A DNA stretch of 64,000 nt from Actinophytocola xinjiangensis. GTDB lineage: Bacteria > Actinomycetota > Actinomycetes > Mycobacteriales > Pseudonocardiaceae. Under the pieces are notes generated by a model. That model did no database searches. It saw only the letters and a list, made by a program, of their open reading frames with translations, and was not told where the DNA came from. Position numbers and translations under genes: made by a program. The DNA is taken from contig NZ_MSIF01000022.1 of the NCBI RefSeq assembly GCF_001921215.1, forward strand, positions 92,649 through 156,648. The letters are read 5' to 3'. Shown in pieces: positions 8,994-16,370 of this stretch; the first letter of the stretch is position 1; every line of letters begins with the position of its first letter.

Positions 8994-10006
8994 TTCGCCC
9001 CCAGCGAGGTCTTCTCGGTCGGTTCCGTCAGGTCGGCCGGCTCCAGCGTTCTGGTCCGGTCGGCGATCAGGTCGGTCGCCTCGCGGCGGTTGGCCGTTCG
9101 GTGCAGCACGATCTCGGCGATCAGCCCGATGGAGATCATCTGGACGCCCAGGATGACCAGCAGGATGCCCAGCATCAGCAGCGGCCGGTCGCCGATGGCC
9201 TCGCCGCCGAAGATCTTCACGATCGTCAGGTAGGCCAGCACGAGGAAGCCGAGCATGCCCGAGGCCAGGCCCAGGCCGCCGAACAGGTGCGCGGGGCGGC
9301 GGCCGTACTTGGTGATCGTCATGACCGTGAGCAGGTCGATCGCGCCGCGCACGTAGCGTTCGAAGCCGTACTTGGACTTGCCGTGCTCGCGCGGGCGGTG
9401 GTGGACGGCCAGCTCGTGGACCTTGTACCCGGTCTGGTGGGCCAGCGCCGGGATGTAGCGGTGCAGCTCGCCGTAGAGCGGGACCCGGCGGTAGACCTCG
9501 GTGCGCGCGGCCTTGAGCCCGCAGTTGTGGTCGTTGAGCTTCAGACCGGTGATCACGCCGGTCATCATGTTGAAGAACTTGGACGGCAGACGTTTGCCGA
9601 GCGGGTCCTTGCGGTCGGCCTTGTGCCCGCTGACCAGGTCGGCGCCGTCGTCGAGTTCGGCGAGCAGGCGCGGCACCTCGGCCGGGTCGTCCTGCAGGTC
9701 GGCGTCCATGGTGACGATCCGGTCGCCGCGCGCCTCGTCGACGGCGGCGGCCAGCGCCGCGGCCTTGCCGAAGTTGCGCCGCAGCCGCAGCGCGCGCACC
9801 CGGCTGTTGGCCTGCGCCAGCTCGCACATGACGTCCCAGCTGCGGTCGACGCTGCCGTCGTCGACGAAGATCACTTCGTACTCGACCTCGGGCATCGTGG
9901 CGAACGCGGTGCCGATCTCGTCGATCAGCGTGGCCAGCGTCGCCTCTTCGTCCTTCACCGGGATCAGGACGCTGACCCCCACGGTGGGTACCTGTTCGAT
10001 AGTCAC
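8990..10006 (-). CDS. GT2 glycosyltransferase, polyprenyl-phosphate sugar synthase type with two C-terminal TM segments
   Basis: 338 residues from GTG 10006, which overlaps the previous stop as GTGA. The catalytic domain spans about 1-230: VSVLIPVKDEE, VIFVDDGSVDRSW, DADLQDDP (the DxD metal site), GHKADRKDPLGKRLPSKFFN, NCGLKAAR and the HHRPREHGKSKYG block. This is the layout of DPM1/ArnC/GtrB enzymes, which load a sugar onto undecaprenyl or decaprenyl phosphate. Two membrane helices follow (about 245-270 and 280-310). The product would be flipped and used by a GT-C protein; the polytopic protein just upstream is a candidate. Confidence 0.9.
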   Translation of the reverse strand: MTIEQVPTVGVSVLIPVKDEEATLATLIDEIGTAFATMPEVEYEVIFVDDGSVDRSWDVMCELAQANSRVRALRLRRNFGKAAALAAAVDEARGDRIVTMDADLQDDPAEVPRLLAELDDGADLVSGHKADRKDPLGKRLPSKFFNMMTGVITGLKLNDHNCGLKAARTEVYRRVPLYGELHRYIPALAHQTGYKVHELAVHHRPREHGKSKYGFERYVRGAIDLLTVMTITKYGRRPAHLFGGLGLASGMLGFLVLAYLTIVKIFGGEAIGDRPLLMLGILLVILGVQMISIGLIAEIVLHRTANRREATDLIADRTRTLEPADLTEPTEKTSLGAK

Positions 10007-11742
10007 TGTTCGTCTCCGGTTTCGCTGACCGTCGGCGGGAGCCAGCGCATGTCGCCGCTCTCGTAGATGATCACGATTCGTGTGTCGTCGGTGACCGGGC
10101 CGAGCACCTTGAAGCCTACGTCCGGCGGCAGACCCCAGTACCTGTTGGTGACGTCGGCGCGTGGCAGCTGGCTGACGCCGCCGCCGACGACCTTGTCGTC
10201 GCCGTCCACGACGACCGTGCACAGTACGTGGTCGGCGTTGCGGTTGGTGCCGCCGGTGGCCCAGCCGGTGATCAGGTCGGCCTCGCCCCGGTCGTCGACC
10301 GAGTTGAGCATGCCGACGCGTTCGGTCGGGCTGCGCGTTCCGGGTTGGGGCAGTTCGGTGGCCTGCGACAGGTCGATCGTGGAGCCGAGTTCCGGGCCGC
10401 CGCAGCCGAGGGAGAACGAGTCGTTGAACGGGTAGTGCTCCAGGACCCGCAGGTCGGGTTCGAGTTCGTGTTCCTTGGGCAGGACCGGGCCAAGCGCGTC
10501 GCCGTAGCCGGCGCGGATGGCGACGGCCTCCAGCGGGTGTTCCTTGATCGCGTTGCGCAGGTCGGCGGCGGTCGGCAGGCCGAGGGTGAACCCGACGACG
10601 CCGATCCCGATGACGGTGACGGCGATCTTCTGCCCGTTGCGCCGCACCCCCTTGTAGAGGACCGCGGCCAGCAGCACGAGCAGCGGGATGGCGACCATCA
10701 CCGCGAGCGAGGAGTACCGGCTGGTCAGGCCGAAGTCGGCGCCGAAGTCGATGCGCGCGGTGGCGATCATGCCGCAGGCGAGGATGCCGTAGGTGCCCAG
10801 CGCCCACCAGAACCGCAGCGCCCGGTCCTGGGCGGCCTTGTTGCTCATCAGCACGACGTAGAGGACCAGCGTCAGCGCCCCGGCGACGACGGCGAAACCG
10901 GCGTTGTCGGCGGTCCACATCTTGCCGACGACGGTGAGGAAGGTGAACAGCAGCGAGCCGAGGTCGTTGGCCGGCTGCCCGCCGATCCAGGTGTTGGGCT
11001 TGAGGATGTACCAGATGCCGACGACCACGACCCCGATGCCCAGCGGGGCGATCCGGTAGGCCCAGCGTTCCTTGCGCAGCACCGCCAGCACGGCCAGCGC
11101 CGGCCACAGCGCGAACGCGGTGCCGTAGCTGGCGGTGGCCAGCAGCCCGGCACCCCACGCCGCCCACCACTTGCCCCGGCTGGCGAGGATCAGCGAGATG
11201 ACGACGATGAGGTTGGCGGTCAGCCACGCGGAGCCGCTCATCGAGCGCACGAACATGTGCATGCCCTGCAGGCTGAAGATCAGCGCGGACGCGCCGACGA
11301 CGAGCCCGGCCCGCACCAGCGGCGGCAGCGACCGGGGCAGCACCGACCGCAGCAGCGCGACGGTGGCGGCGGCGATGACGATGACCAGGTACCCGAGGAC
11401 CCGGTTGTCGCCGTCGGCGAGCTTGGCGTCGAGCCAGTAGAGCAGCGACGGGATCATCAGCGGGTGCTCGTTCTGCGGGGTGAAGATGCCCCCGAGCTTG
11501 AACGAGCCGTCCGGGTTGGTGATCCGGATGAGGACGTACCAGTAGTCGAGCCACTGGAGCTTGCCCGCCCGGGAGACCTCGACGACCATCGCGAGCGCCG
11601 GAACCAGGGCGAGCAACTCGACCAGGCGGGCGACTCTGGTGTCGGTCAGCCGGGCGCGCCACCCGGGCGCGGTCGAGGGCTGTTCGGCCTCCTCGTCACC
11701 GCGCGGCTCGTCCGCGTCCTTCCTCAACACCGTGCTGGTCAC
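10003..11742 (-). CDS. Polytopic membrane protein, possible GT-C-type glycosyltransferase
   Basis: 579 residues with about eleven membrane segments between residues 40 and 390, followed by a C-terminal extracytoplasmic domain of about 170 residues (ending in DTRIVIIYESGDMRW). The first loop carries DYWYVLIRITNPDG and QNEHPLMIPSL, an acidic/aromatic loop in the place where GT-C enzymes hold their catalytic acid. I see no named family. It is the first gene of the operon that continues with the polyprenyl-phosphate-sugar synthase, so it may use that lipid-linked sugar. Confidence is high for a real membrane protein, low for enzyme activity. Confidence 0.75.
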   Translation of the reverse strand: MTSTVLRKDADEPRGDEEAEQPSTAPGWRARLTDTRVARLVELLALVPALAMVVEVSRAGKLQWLDYWYVLIRITNPDGSFKLGGIFTPQNEHPLMIPSLLYWLDAKLADGDNRVLGYLVIVIAAATVALLRSVLPRSLPPLVRAGLVVGASALIFSLQGMHMFVRSMSGSAWLTANLIVVISLILASRGKWWAAWGAGLLATASYGTAFALWPALAVLAVLRKERWAYRIAPLGIGVVVVGIWYILKPNTWIGGQPANDLGSLLFTFLTVVGKMWTADNAGFAVVAGALTLVLYVVLMSNKAAQDRALRFWWALGTYGILACGMIATARIDFGADFGLTSRYSSLAVMVAIPLLVLLAAVLYKGVRRNGQKIAVTVIGIGVVGFTLGLPTAADLRNAIKEHPLEAVAIRAGYGDALGPVLPKEHELEPDLRVLEHYPFNDSFSLGCGGPELGSTIDLSQATELPQPGTRSPTERVGMLNSVDDRGEADLITGWATGGTNRNADHVLCTVVVDGDDKVVGGGVSQLPRADVTNRYWGLPPDVGFKVLGPVTDDTRIVIIYESGDMRWLPPTVSETGDEQ

Positions 11743-11832
11743 GACAGGTTTCCCTCCGCGCGTTTCGTCTGGTCCCGCCGAACGGCGACGGTCAATACCA
11801 TTCCAAAGCCGTTTTGGCGACAGACGCGCGGC

Positions 11833-12135
11833 CTACTTGTCCGGTTCGTTCTCTGTGTTCAACGCGTCCGCGACCGGCCGTCCGACCAGCGTCGTCTCGT
11901 CCCGGGTGCCGACGATCTGGGTCATCTCGCCCGAGGGTGCCTCCCAGGCCGCCGAGCGCGGGATGTGCACCGTTTCCCGCTGGGTGTCGCGCTGCCTGGT
12001 CGGCTGGGTCGTGTCCGCCGCCTCCCGGTCGGCCTCGGCGAGTAACGCCTCGCTACGCGCACGGTAGTCGTCGGTGCTGATCTGTCCGGACGTGAGCTGT
12101 TCGCCCAGCTCACGGAAGCGCTCCTGCCACCCCAT
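11833..12135 (-). CDS. Small soluble paralogue of the TxVV membrane proteins
   Basis: 100 residues. The first 35 match the N-terminal domain of the 587-1771 and 1866-2996 products ([20 protein letters not shown], then [14 protein letters not shown]). The tail holds EMTQIV near 70 and ETTLV near 80 but no membrane segment or outer domain. The ETT-hydrophobic motif resembles the phosphorylation motif of the FHA protein GarA of mycobacteria. It stands alone 90 bp upstream of the glycosylation operon and divergent from msrA. A cytoplasmic partner or adaptor for the longer paralogues is one possibility. Confidence 0.75.
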   Translation of the reverse strand: MGWQERFRELGEQLTSGQISTDDYRARSEALLAEADREAADTTQPTRQRDTQRETVHIPRSAAWEAPSGEMTQIVGTRDETTLVGRPVADALNTENEPDK

Positions 12136-12196
12136 GGGAAGTTGTTACCACGCGCCGGCGTTGTTCTCGGAGCGTGGACCGGTCACGAGGTCTCCG

Positions 12197-12202
12197 TAGA
12201 GT
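12197..12202 (+). promoter_or_regulatory. -10-like hexamer for msrA, leaderless spacing
   Basis: TAGAGT ends exactly 6 nt before the ATG at 12209. The intervening GGAGGT touches the start codon and is too close to act as a normal ribosome binding site. The same TAnnnT-N6-start arrangement recurs at five other genes here. No clear -35 is seen. Confidence 0.5.
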
Positions 12203-12208
12203 GGAGGT

Positions 12209-12883
12209 ATGGCGTTGTTCGGGTTTGACAAGTCTTCGATGGTCGACCGGTCCCGGTCGCTTCCCGGTCGGGAGGACCGGATGCCGGTTCCCGCCGCGCA
12301 CGCGGTGTTCACGGACCGTCCGATCGCCCCACCGTTCCCCGAGGGTCTGGAGACCGCGGTCTTCGGCCTGGGCTGTTTCTGGGGCGCCGAGCGCCTGTTC
12401 TGGCAGACCCCCGGCGTGTACACGACGGCGGTCGGCTACGCCGGCGGCCACACCCCCAACCCGACCTACGAGGAGGTGTGCTCGGGTCGGACCGCGCACA
12501 CCGAGGTCGTCCTGGTCGTGTTCGACCCGGCCCGGATCACCTACGACGGCGTGCTGAAGGTCTTCTGGGAGGGCCACGACCCGACCCAGGGCATGCGCCA
12601 GGGCAACGACCTGGGCACCCAGTACCGCTCGGCGGCGTACTACACGTCCGAGGAGCAGCGCGCCGCGATCGAGGCCTCCCGCACGGCCTACCAGCAGGCC
12701 CTCACCCGCGACGGCCACGGCGAGATCACCACCGAGATCGCCCAGTTGCGCGACTTCTACTACGCCGAGGACTACCACCAGCAGTACCTGAGTGACGCCA
12801 AGAACCCGAACGGCTACTGCGGCCTTGGTGGGACCGGGGTCTCGTGCCCCGTGGGGTTGAGCACCACATCCGCGGACGATTGA
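12209..12883 (+). CDS. msrA: Peptide-methionine (S)-S-oxide reductase
   Basis: 224 residues. MsrA reduces methionine S-sulfoxide in oxidised proteins. The catalytic motif [13 protein letters not shown] lies near residue 55, followed by [26 protein letters not shown] cut into its usual blocks, [10 protein letters not shown], and the C-terminal GYCG and TGVSC cysteines that resolve the disulfide. The end of the protein ([10 protein letters not shown]) departs from the common IGLAT-type ending. A second, decayed copy of the 3' end lies at 13794-13896 after a toxin-antitoxin pair, so the present C-terminus seems to have been supplied by the inserted DNA. The last codons use less favoured third positions than the rest. 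Confidence 0.95.
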   Translation: MALFGFDKSSMVDRSRSLPGREDRMPVPAAHAVFTDRPIAPPFPEGLETAVFGLGCFWGAERLFWQTPGVYTTAVGYAGGHTPNPTYEEVCSGRTAHTEVVLVVFDPARITYDGVLKVFWEGHDPTQGMRQGNDLGTQYRSAAYYTSEEQRAAIEASRTAYQQALTRDGHGEITTEIAQLRDFYYAEDYHQQYLSDAKNPNGYCGLGGTGVSCPVGLSTTSADD

Positions 12884-12909
12884 CCAATCTGTATAGGTTT
12901 CTGTACAGT
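12880..12909 (+). promoter_or_regulatory. Promoter of the first toxin-antitoxin pair
   Basis: TTGACC (12880-12885), an 18-nt spacer and TACAGT (12904-12909) make a near-consensus housekeeping promoter. The ATG of the antitoxin gene follows 6 nt later, so the transcript is probably leaderless. The -35 box contains the msrA stop codon. Confidence 0.7.
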
Positions 12910-12915
12910 TGAGGA

Positions 12916-13224
12916 ATGGTCGTTTTGAAGGACGCCCACGAGCTCAGTGTCACGGATGCGACGAAGCGTGGTGTCGCGGGGCTTGTCGCTGATGCGGAGA
13001 GTGGCGCTGACCTTGTGGTGACCCGGCGTCAGCAACCGGTGGCGGCAGTCATCGGGGTTCGTCGGCTCACAGAGCTTGAGGAGGCCGCTGCCGACCTACG
13101 GGACTTGGCGCTGGTGCTCTCGCGAGCGGTGACCGATACCGGGCGGCGCACGTCGCTGGACGAGGTCATCGCTGCCTTCGGGCATACTCGTGAGTCGCTC
13201 GCCGCGATCGAGGACGACGAATAG
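12916..13224 (+). CDS. Phd/YefM-type antitoxin
   Basis: 102 residues. The N-terminal half has the Phd/YefM fold: [28 protein letters not shown] in order as strand, helix, strand, then [17 protein letters not shown]. Antitoxins of this class bind DNA as dimers through the N-terminus, repress their own promoter, and wrap the toxin with the C-terminus, here the helical segment after residue 60. The toxin gene begins 5 bp after the stop. Codon use is less GC-biased than in neighbouring genes, as expected for an acquired module. Confidence 0.85.
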   Translation: MVVLKDAHELSVTDATKRGVAGLVADAESGADLVVTRRQQPVAAVIGVRRLTELEEAAADLRDLALVLSRAVTDTGRRTSLDEVIAAFGHTRESLAAIEDDE

Positions 13225-13228
13225 GTAG

Positions 13229-13747
13229 ATGACCGAGGTTGTCTTCACCGACGCGGCCATCGACGACCTGCGTCGCCTGGGGCGCGCTGTCGTACCCAAA
13301 GTCCTCAAGAAGGTTCTGATCCTGCTCGACGACCCGGAAGCGGGTCATCCGCTTGGCGGGCAACTCACGGGCTTTCGAAAGTTGGTTGTCGGGCGAAACC
13401 ACTGGCGAATCGTCTACCGAATCACGGAAGCCGGGGCGGTTGAGGTTTGCGAGGTCTGGTGTGTCGGTGCCAGGTCTGACTCAGAGGTGTACGCGGAGGC
13501 GTCGACGAGAGTTGCGGATGCGGTCGGGCGAAACCCCGAGGTGCAACGGCTCGCGACGGTGATCGAGCAGCTCGGACGGTTGGCCGGCGATGTCGTCGTC
13601 GAAGAGGTTCCGCGTGGAGACCCGGTTCCTGACTGGCTCGCTCGGCGCCTCACCCATACGGCTGGTGTTTCGCCTGAGAAGGTTGCCTCGCTCGATCTCG
13701 AACAAGCTGTTGACCTTTGGACTGCTTTCACCAGTGGGCGCCTGTGA
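13229..13747 (+). CDS. RelE/ParE-superfamily toxin with unusual C-terminal extension
   Basis: 172 residues. Residues 1-90 follow the RelE fold: [15 protein letters not shown], a basic helix ([14 protein letters not shown]), [20 protein letters not shown] and [16 protein letters not shown]. RelE proteins cut mRNA on the ribosome. The usual family length is 80-100 residues; the extra 80 residues here ([24 protein letters not shown], later [18 protein letters not shown]) look helical and match nothing I know. The gene follows its antitoxin by 5 bp. Codon use is atypical for the window. Confidence 0.8.
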   Translation: MTEVVFTDAAIDDLRRLGRAVVPKVLKKVLILLDDPEAGHPLGGQLTGFRKLVVGRNHWRIVYRITEAGAVEVCEVWCVGARSDSEVYAEASTRVADAVGRNPEVQRLATVIEQLGRLAGDVVVEEVPRGDPVPDWLARRLTHTAGVSPEKVASLDLEQAVDLWTAFTSGRL

Positions 13748-13793
13748 TGCGCTCCAGTCAACCGGGCCTTCTGTGTGATCGGCTCAACCGCTG

Positions 13794-13896
13794 CCACCAG
13801 CAGTACCTGACTGACGCCAGGAACCCGAACGGCTACCGCGGGTTGGGTGGCACCGGCGTGAGCTGCCCCATCGGCCTGGCCACCAAGGAGTCCTGA
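13794..13896 (+). pseudogene. msrA: Detached copy of the msrA 3' end
   Basis: Read in one frame this stretch gives [19 protein letters not shown] followed by [14 protein letters not shown] and a TGA stop at 13894-13896. It matches the end of the intact msrA (from 12775) almost base for base over the first 45 nt and then mainly differs at third positions. It has no start codon. The ending IGLATKES is closer to the common MsrA C-terminus than that of the intact gene, so this is probably the original 3' end, displaced when the toxin-antitoxin pair entered. Confidence 0.8.
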
Positions 13897-13935
13897 GCCG
13901 GGCGTCGCTGGTGGCGCGACCTTCTCCACGTTTTG

Positions 13936-13941
13936 TACAAT
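13936..13941 (+). promoter_or_regulatory. -10-like hexamer of the second toxin-antitoxin pair
   Basis: TACAAT lies 6 nt before ATG 13948. The surrounding TGTACAATT resembles TGTACAGTT before the first pair, so the two may share an operator half-site as well as leaderless transcription. No good -35 is seen. Confidence 0.55.
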
Positions 13942-13947
13942 TTGGGT

Positions 13948-14199
13948 ATGACTGAGTTGCCCATCAGTGAGGCGCGCGACCACCTGGGTGAGGTGGTCGC
14001 GAAGGCCGAGCACGCACACGAGCGGGTGGTCCTGACGCGGCACGGTCGTGCGGTGGCGGCCGTCGTGTCGATCGAGGACCTTCGCGCCCTGGAGGCGGCG
14101 GAGGACGCGGCCGATCTGCTGGCGGCGCGCGAGGCGCTGGCGTCCGAGGAGCGTCGCGTGCCGCACAGTGAGGTCCTCGCCGAGCTGGGTATCCGCTGA
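13948..14199 (+). CDS. Phd/YefM-type antitoxin (second pair)
   Basis: 83 residues from ATG 13948. An in-frame ATG-like start at 13933 is less likely because TACAAT at 13936 looks like the -10 box. The protein has ELPISEARDHLGEVVAKAEHAHERVVLTR and HGRAVAAVVSIEDLRALE in sequence, the standard Phd/YefM DNA-binding fold. The C-terminal helix after residue 55 would bind the toxin. It shares the fold but little identity with the antitoxin at 12916, so the pairs probably came separately rather than by duplication. Codon use here is typical for the genome. Confidence 0.85.
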   Translation: MTELPISEARDHLGEVVAKAEHAHERVVLTRHGRAVAAVVSIEDLRALEAAEDAADLLAAREALASEERRVPHSEVLAELGIR

Positions 14200-14202
14200 T
14201 TC

Positions 14203-14469
14203 GTGCCGTACGCCATCGAGTGGACGGCGCCAGCTGTTCGCGAACTCCGCAAACTGGACCATCAGGCACGGCGTCGAGTCGCGCGCGCGGTGACGGCGCT
14301 CGCCCTGGATCCGCGGCCCCCGGGGTCACGGTCGTTGGTCGGTCAGCCCGCCGGCGTGATGCGACTTCGGGTTGGTGATTGCCGCGTCGTCTACCAGATC
14401 GAGGACGACCGCGTGATGGTGACGGTCGTGCGCGTCGCGCATCGCCGCGAGGTCTACCGCGACCTGTGA
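14203..14469 (+). CDS. RelE/ParE-superfamily toxin (second pair)
   Basis: 88 residues from GTG 14203, 3 bp after the antitoxin stop. The compact RelE fold is complete: YAIEWTAPAVRELRKLDHQAR, a second basic helix with VARAVTALALDP, LVGQPAGVMRLRVGDCRVVYQI and VTVVRVAHRREVY. The C-terminal R-H-R-R-E-V-Y block is typical of the RNase active region of RelE/YoeB relatives. It has the usual length, unlike the toxin at 13229. A strong terminator follows 11 bp after the stop. Confidence 0.88.
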   Translation: MPYAIEWTAPAVRELRKLDHQARRRVARAVTALALDPRPPGSRSLVGQPAGVMRLRVGDCRVVYQIEDDRVMVTVVRVAHRREVYRDL

Positions 14470-14480
14470 CCTTCGAAGGA

Positions 14481-14522
14481 CATCACGAAGGCGGGCCAGG
14501 AATCTGGCCCGCCTTCGTGATG
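14481..14522. terminator. 19-bp perfect hairpin between relE and tRNA-Gly
   Basis: The left arm CATCACGAAGGCGGGCCAG (14481-14499) and the right arm (14504-14522) pair without mismatch around a GAAT loop. It sits between two convergent transcripts and can stop both. The right arm overlaps the last two bases of the tRNA CCA end. Confidence 0.8.
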
Positions 14523-14596
14523 GAGCGGACGACGGGACTCGAACCCGCGACCCTCACCTTGGCAAGGTGATGCGCTACCAGCTGCGCTACGTCCGC
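14521..14596 (-). tRNA. tRNA-Gly, anticodon GCC
   Basis: On the minus strand the acceptor stem GCGGACG pairs with CGTCCGC. The D arm is GTAGCGCAGCTGGTAGCGC, the anticodon stem TCACC/GGTGA holds the loop TTGCCAA with anticodon GCC, and the T arm contains GGGTTCGAGTCCC. Discriminator T is followed by an encoded CCA. Length is 76 nt with CCA. Confidence 0.95.
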
Positions 14597-14709
14597 GTTG
14601 CTGGGAGGAGTCTATCCGACGCACCGACGGCGCCGTCTTCTGGACCGCCTGCGCGACTCCATTGAGCCGAACAGTCTAATACCTTCGTCGGTATCACTTT
14701 CCCGTTCTT

Positions 14710-14735
14710 AACGTTTGCCGTCCATACCAAACGTT
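14710..14735. promoter_or_regulatory. Inverted repeat upstream of the sigma factor gene
   Basis: AACGTTTG (14710-14717) and CAAACGTT (14728-14735) are perfect inverted arms separated by 10 nt, about 55 bp before the sigma gene start. It may be an operator or part of an ECF-type promoter; no regulator can be named. Confidence 0.45.
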
Positions 14736-14789
14736 CCTGTGGCATGTTGAGCCAATTCCCGTGGCGGCCGGGAGGAGGTGCCGGGTTCC

Positions 14790-16295
14790 ATGACCGGCGA
14801 GGTTCCGAGAGTGTCTGGGGCGGACGATTCGGCATCGGAGGATCGTGCGCTCCTGGCCAGGCTTCGCGCAGGTGAGGACGCGGCTTTCGGGGAGTTGTTC
14901 TCCCGGCACTCGGCCGCTGTGCACCGGCTCGGGCTCGGTCTGGTCAACGACCGGGCGGAGGCCGACGATCTCACCGCCGAGGCGTTCTTCCGTGTCCTGC
15001 AAGCGATTCGACGTGGGTCGGGTCCGGTGGACAACGTCCGGGGGTACCTGCTGATCGTCGCGCGGCGGGTGGCGTGGGAGTGGAGTCTGCGGCGGCGTGA
15101 CGTTCCGGTCAGCGACGAGGAACTGACCCACCGCGCGCCCTCCGACCCGGACACCACGGGCGCGTTCACCGAGCGCAACCTGATCCGGCGGGCCTTCACG
15201 AGTCTGCCGGAGCGGTGGCGGCGGGTGCTGTGGAAGATGGAGGTCGAGGGCGAGCGGCCGGCGGCCGTGGCCATCAACTTCGGGCTCAGTCCCAACGCCA
15301 CCGCCGCTCTCGCGCGCCGCGCGCGGCAGGGGCTGCGGGCGGCCTACCTGCAGGCGCATCTCGCGTCCGAGCGCAGTGCCACCGGGTGCCGGTCGGTGCT
15401 GGAGAAGCTCGGCGCCTACACCGCCGGCAGCACCAGCGGCATCGAGCACCGGCGGATCCGCGCCCACCTCGCCTCCTGCGCCTCCTGTACGGCCATGTAC
15501 GCCGAGCTGCGTGACGTCTGTGCCGGTCTGCGGGCGCACGCCTCCTACGTGGCCCTGCCGGTCACGGTCGCCACCGGCGCGGTCGCGGCCCAGCTGGCGA
15601 CGGAGACGGCGGCGACAACGGCCGCGACGGCCGCGGGCGGGATCGGGTCGTCGGCCGGCGGGGTCGGGCTGGCGGTCAAGGGTCTGTTGGCCACGGCCAA
15701 GGCCCAGGTGGGTCTGGCGGTCGGCTCGGCGGCGGCGATCGGGGTCATCGGGCTGAGCACCGTCGGCGTCATCGGCGGCGACGGGGCCCAGACGCCGGTG
15801 GACTTCGCCGGCAAGCGGGCCGTGGAGCTGAGGATCGGCGAGACGTCCAGCGCCACCACCACGACCTCCTCGACCCTGCGTGCGGCCGAGGGTGAGCTGA
15901 CCACCCACGCCAGGACGACCAGCACCCCCCGCGAGCGCACCTCCGAGCCGGGGCCGGTGACCGAGCAGCCGGTCGTGCCGACCTCCTCGCAGCCTCCGTC
16001 GCCGGACGGCGGGACGACGATCGCGGCGGCGCCGCGCAGCACGTTCGACGAGAACGCGCCGATCGTGTACCGGGCGACGACCGTGGAACGCACCACCGAG
16101 CTGGCCGGCGAGCTGACGATCGTGCGCGAGACCACCACGATCACCGAGAAGAACTCGCTGGACCAGACCCGGACGACCGTGGACACCGTGACCTACACCC
16201 AGACGCCCGCGCCGGCACCGAGCCCGAGCAGTGAGGCGCAGACGGCCAGAACGGTCGAACCTACCGCGTCACCCACGGAAACGGACGGCCCCTGA
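14790..16295 (+). CDS. ECF-type sigma factor fused to ZAS anti-sigma domain, TM segment and extracytoplasmic tail
   Basis: 501 residues from ATG 14790; AGGAGG lies 11 nt upstream, and GTG 14778 would touch it. Residues 15-85 are sigma region 2 (DAAFGELFSRHSAAVHRLGLGLV, DDLTAEAFFRVLQAIRRG, VRGYLLIVARRVAWEW). Residues 130-185 are region 4 (LIRRAFTSLPERWRRVLW, LSPNATAALARRARQGLR). Near 225 lies HLASCASC, the H-x3-C-x2-C zinc motif of ZAS anti-sigma factors. An Ala/Gly-rich hydrophobic segment near 300-325 may cross the membrane, and a Thr/Pro/Ser-rich tail follows. One chain therefore holds activator, inhibitor and sensor parts. Release by proteolysis would be needed for free sigma; that is inference. 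Confidence 0.85.
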   Translation: MTGEVPRVSGADDSASEDRALLARLRAGEDAAFGELFSRHSAAVHRLGLGLVNDRAEADDLTAEAFFRVLQAIRRGSGPVDNVRGYLLIVARRVAWEWSLRRRDVPVSDEELTHRAPSDPDTTGAFTERNLIRRAFTSLPERWRRVLWKMEVEGERPAAVAINFGLSPNATAALARRARQGLRAAYLQAHLASERSATGCRSVLEKLGAYTAGSTSGIEHRRIRAHLASCASCTAMYAELRDVCAGLRAHASYVALPVTVATGAVAAQLATETAATTAATAAGGIGSSAGGVGLAVKGLLATAKAQVGLAVGSAAAIGVIGLSTVGVIGGDGAQTPVDFAGKRAVELRIGETSSATTTTSSTLRAAEGELTTHARTTSTPRERTSEPGPVTEQPVVPTSSQPPSPDGGTTIAAAPRSTFDENAPIVYRATTVERTTELAGELTIVRETTTITEKNSLDQTRTTVDTVTYTQTPAPAPSPSSEAQTARTVEPTASPTETDGP

Positions 16296-16370
16296 CGGGT
16301 GCGCGGCACGGGTCCCGTGCGTCATCATTGACGTGATGTTCCCGACCAGGCTCGGCGCCGGGAGGCCTCA

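Noticed and set aside
8990..11662. 890-residue combined reading over the GT2 and polytopic genes
   Set aside because: The N-terminal part is an Arg/Ala-rich shadow of the polytopic gene. The GT2 gene proper starts at GTG 10006.
13741..13800. Possible separate small gene after the first toxin
   Set aside because: The only coding signal is the msrA tail without a start codon, so it is listed as a pseudogene fragment.
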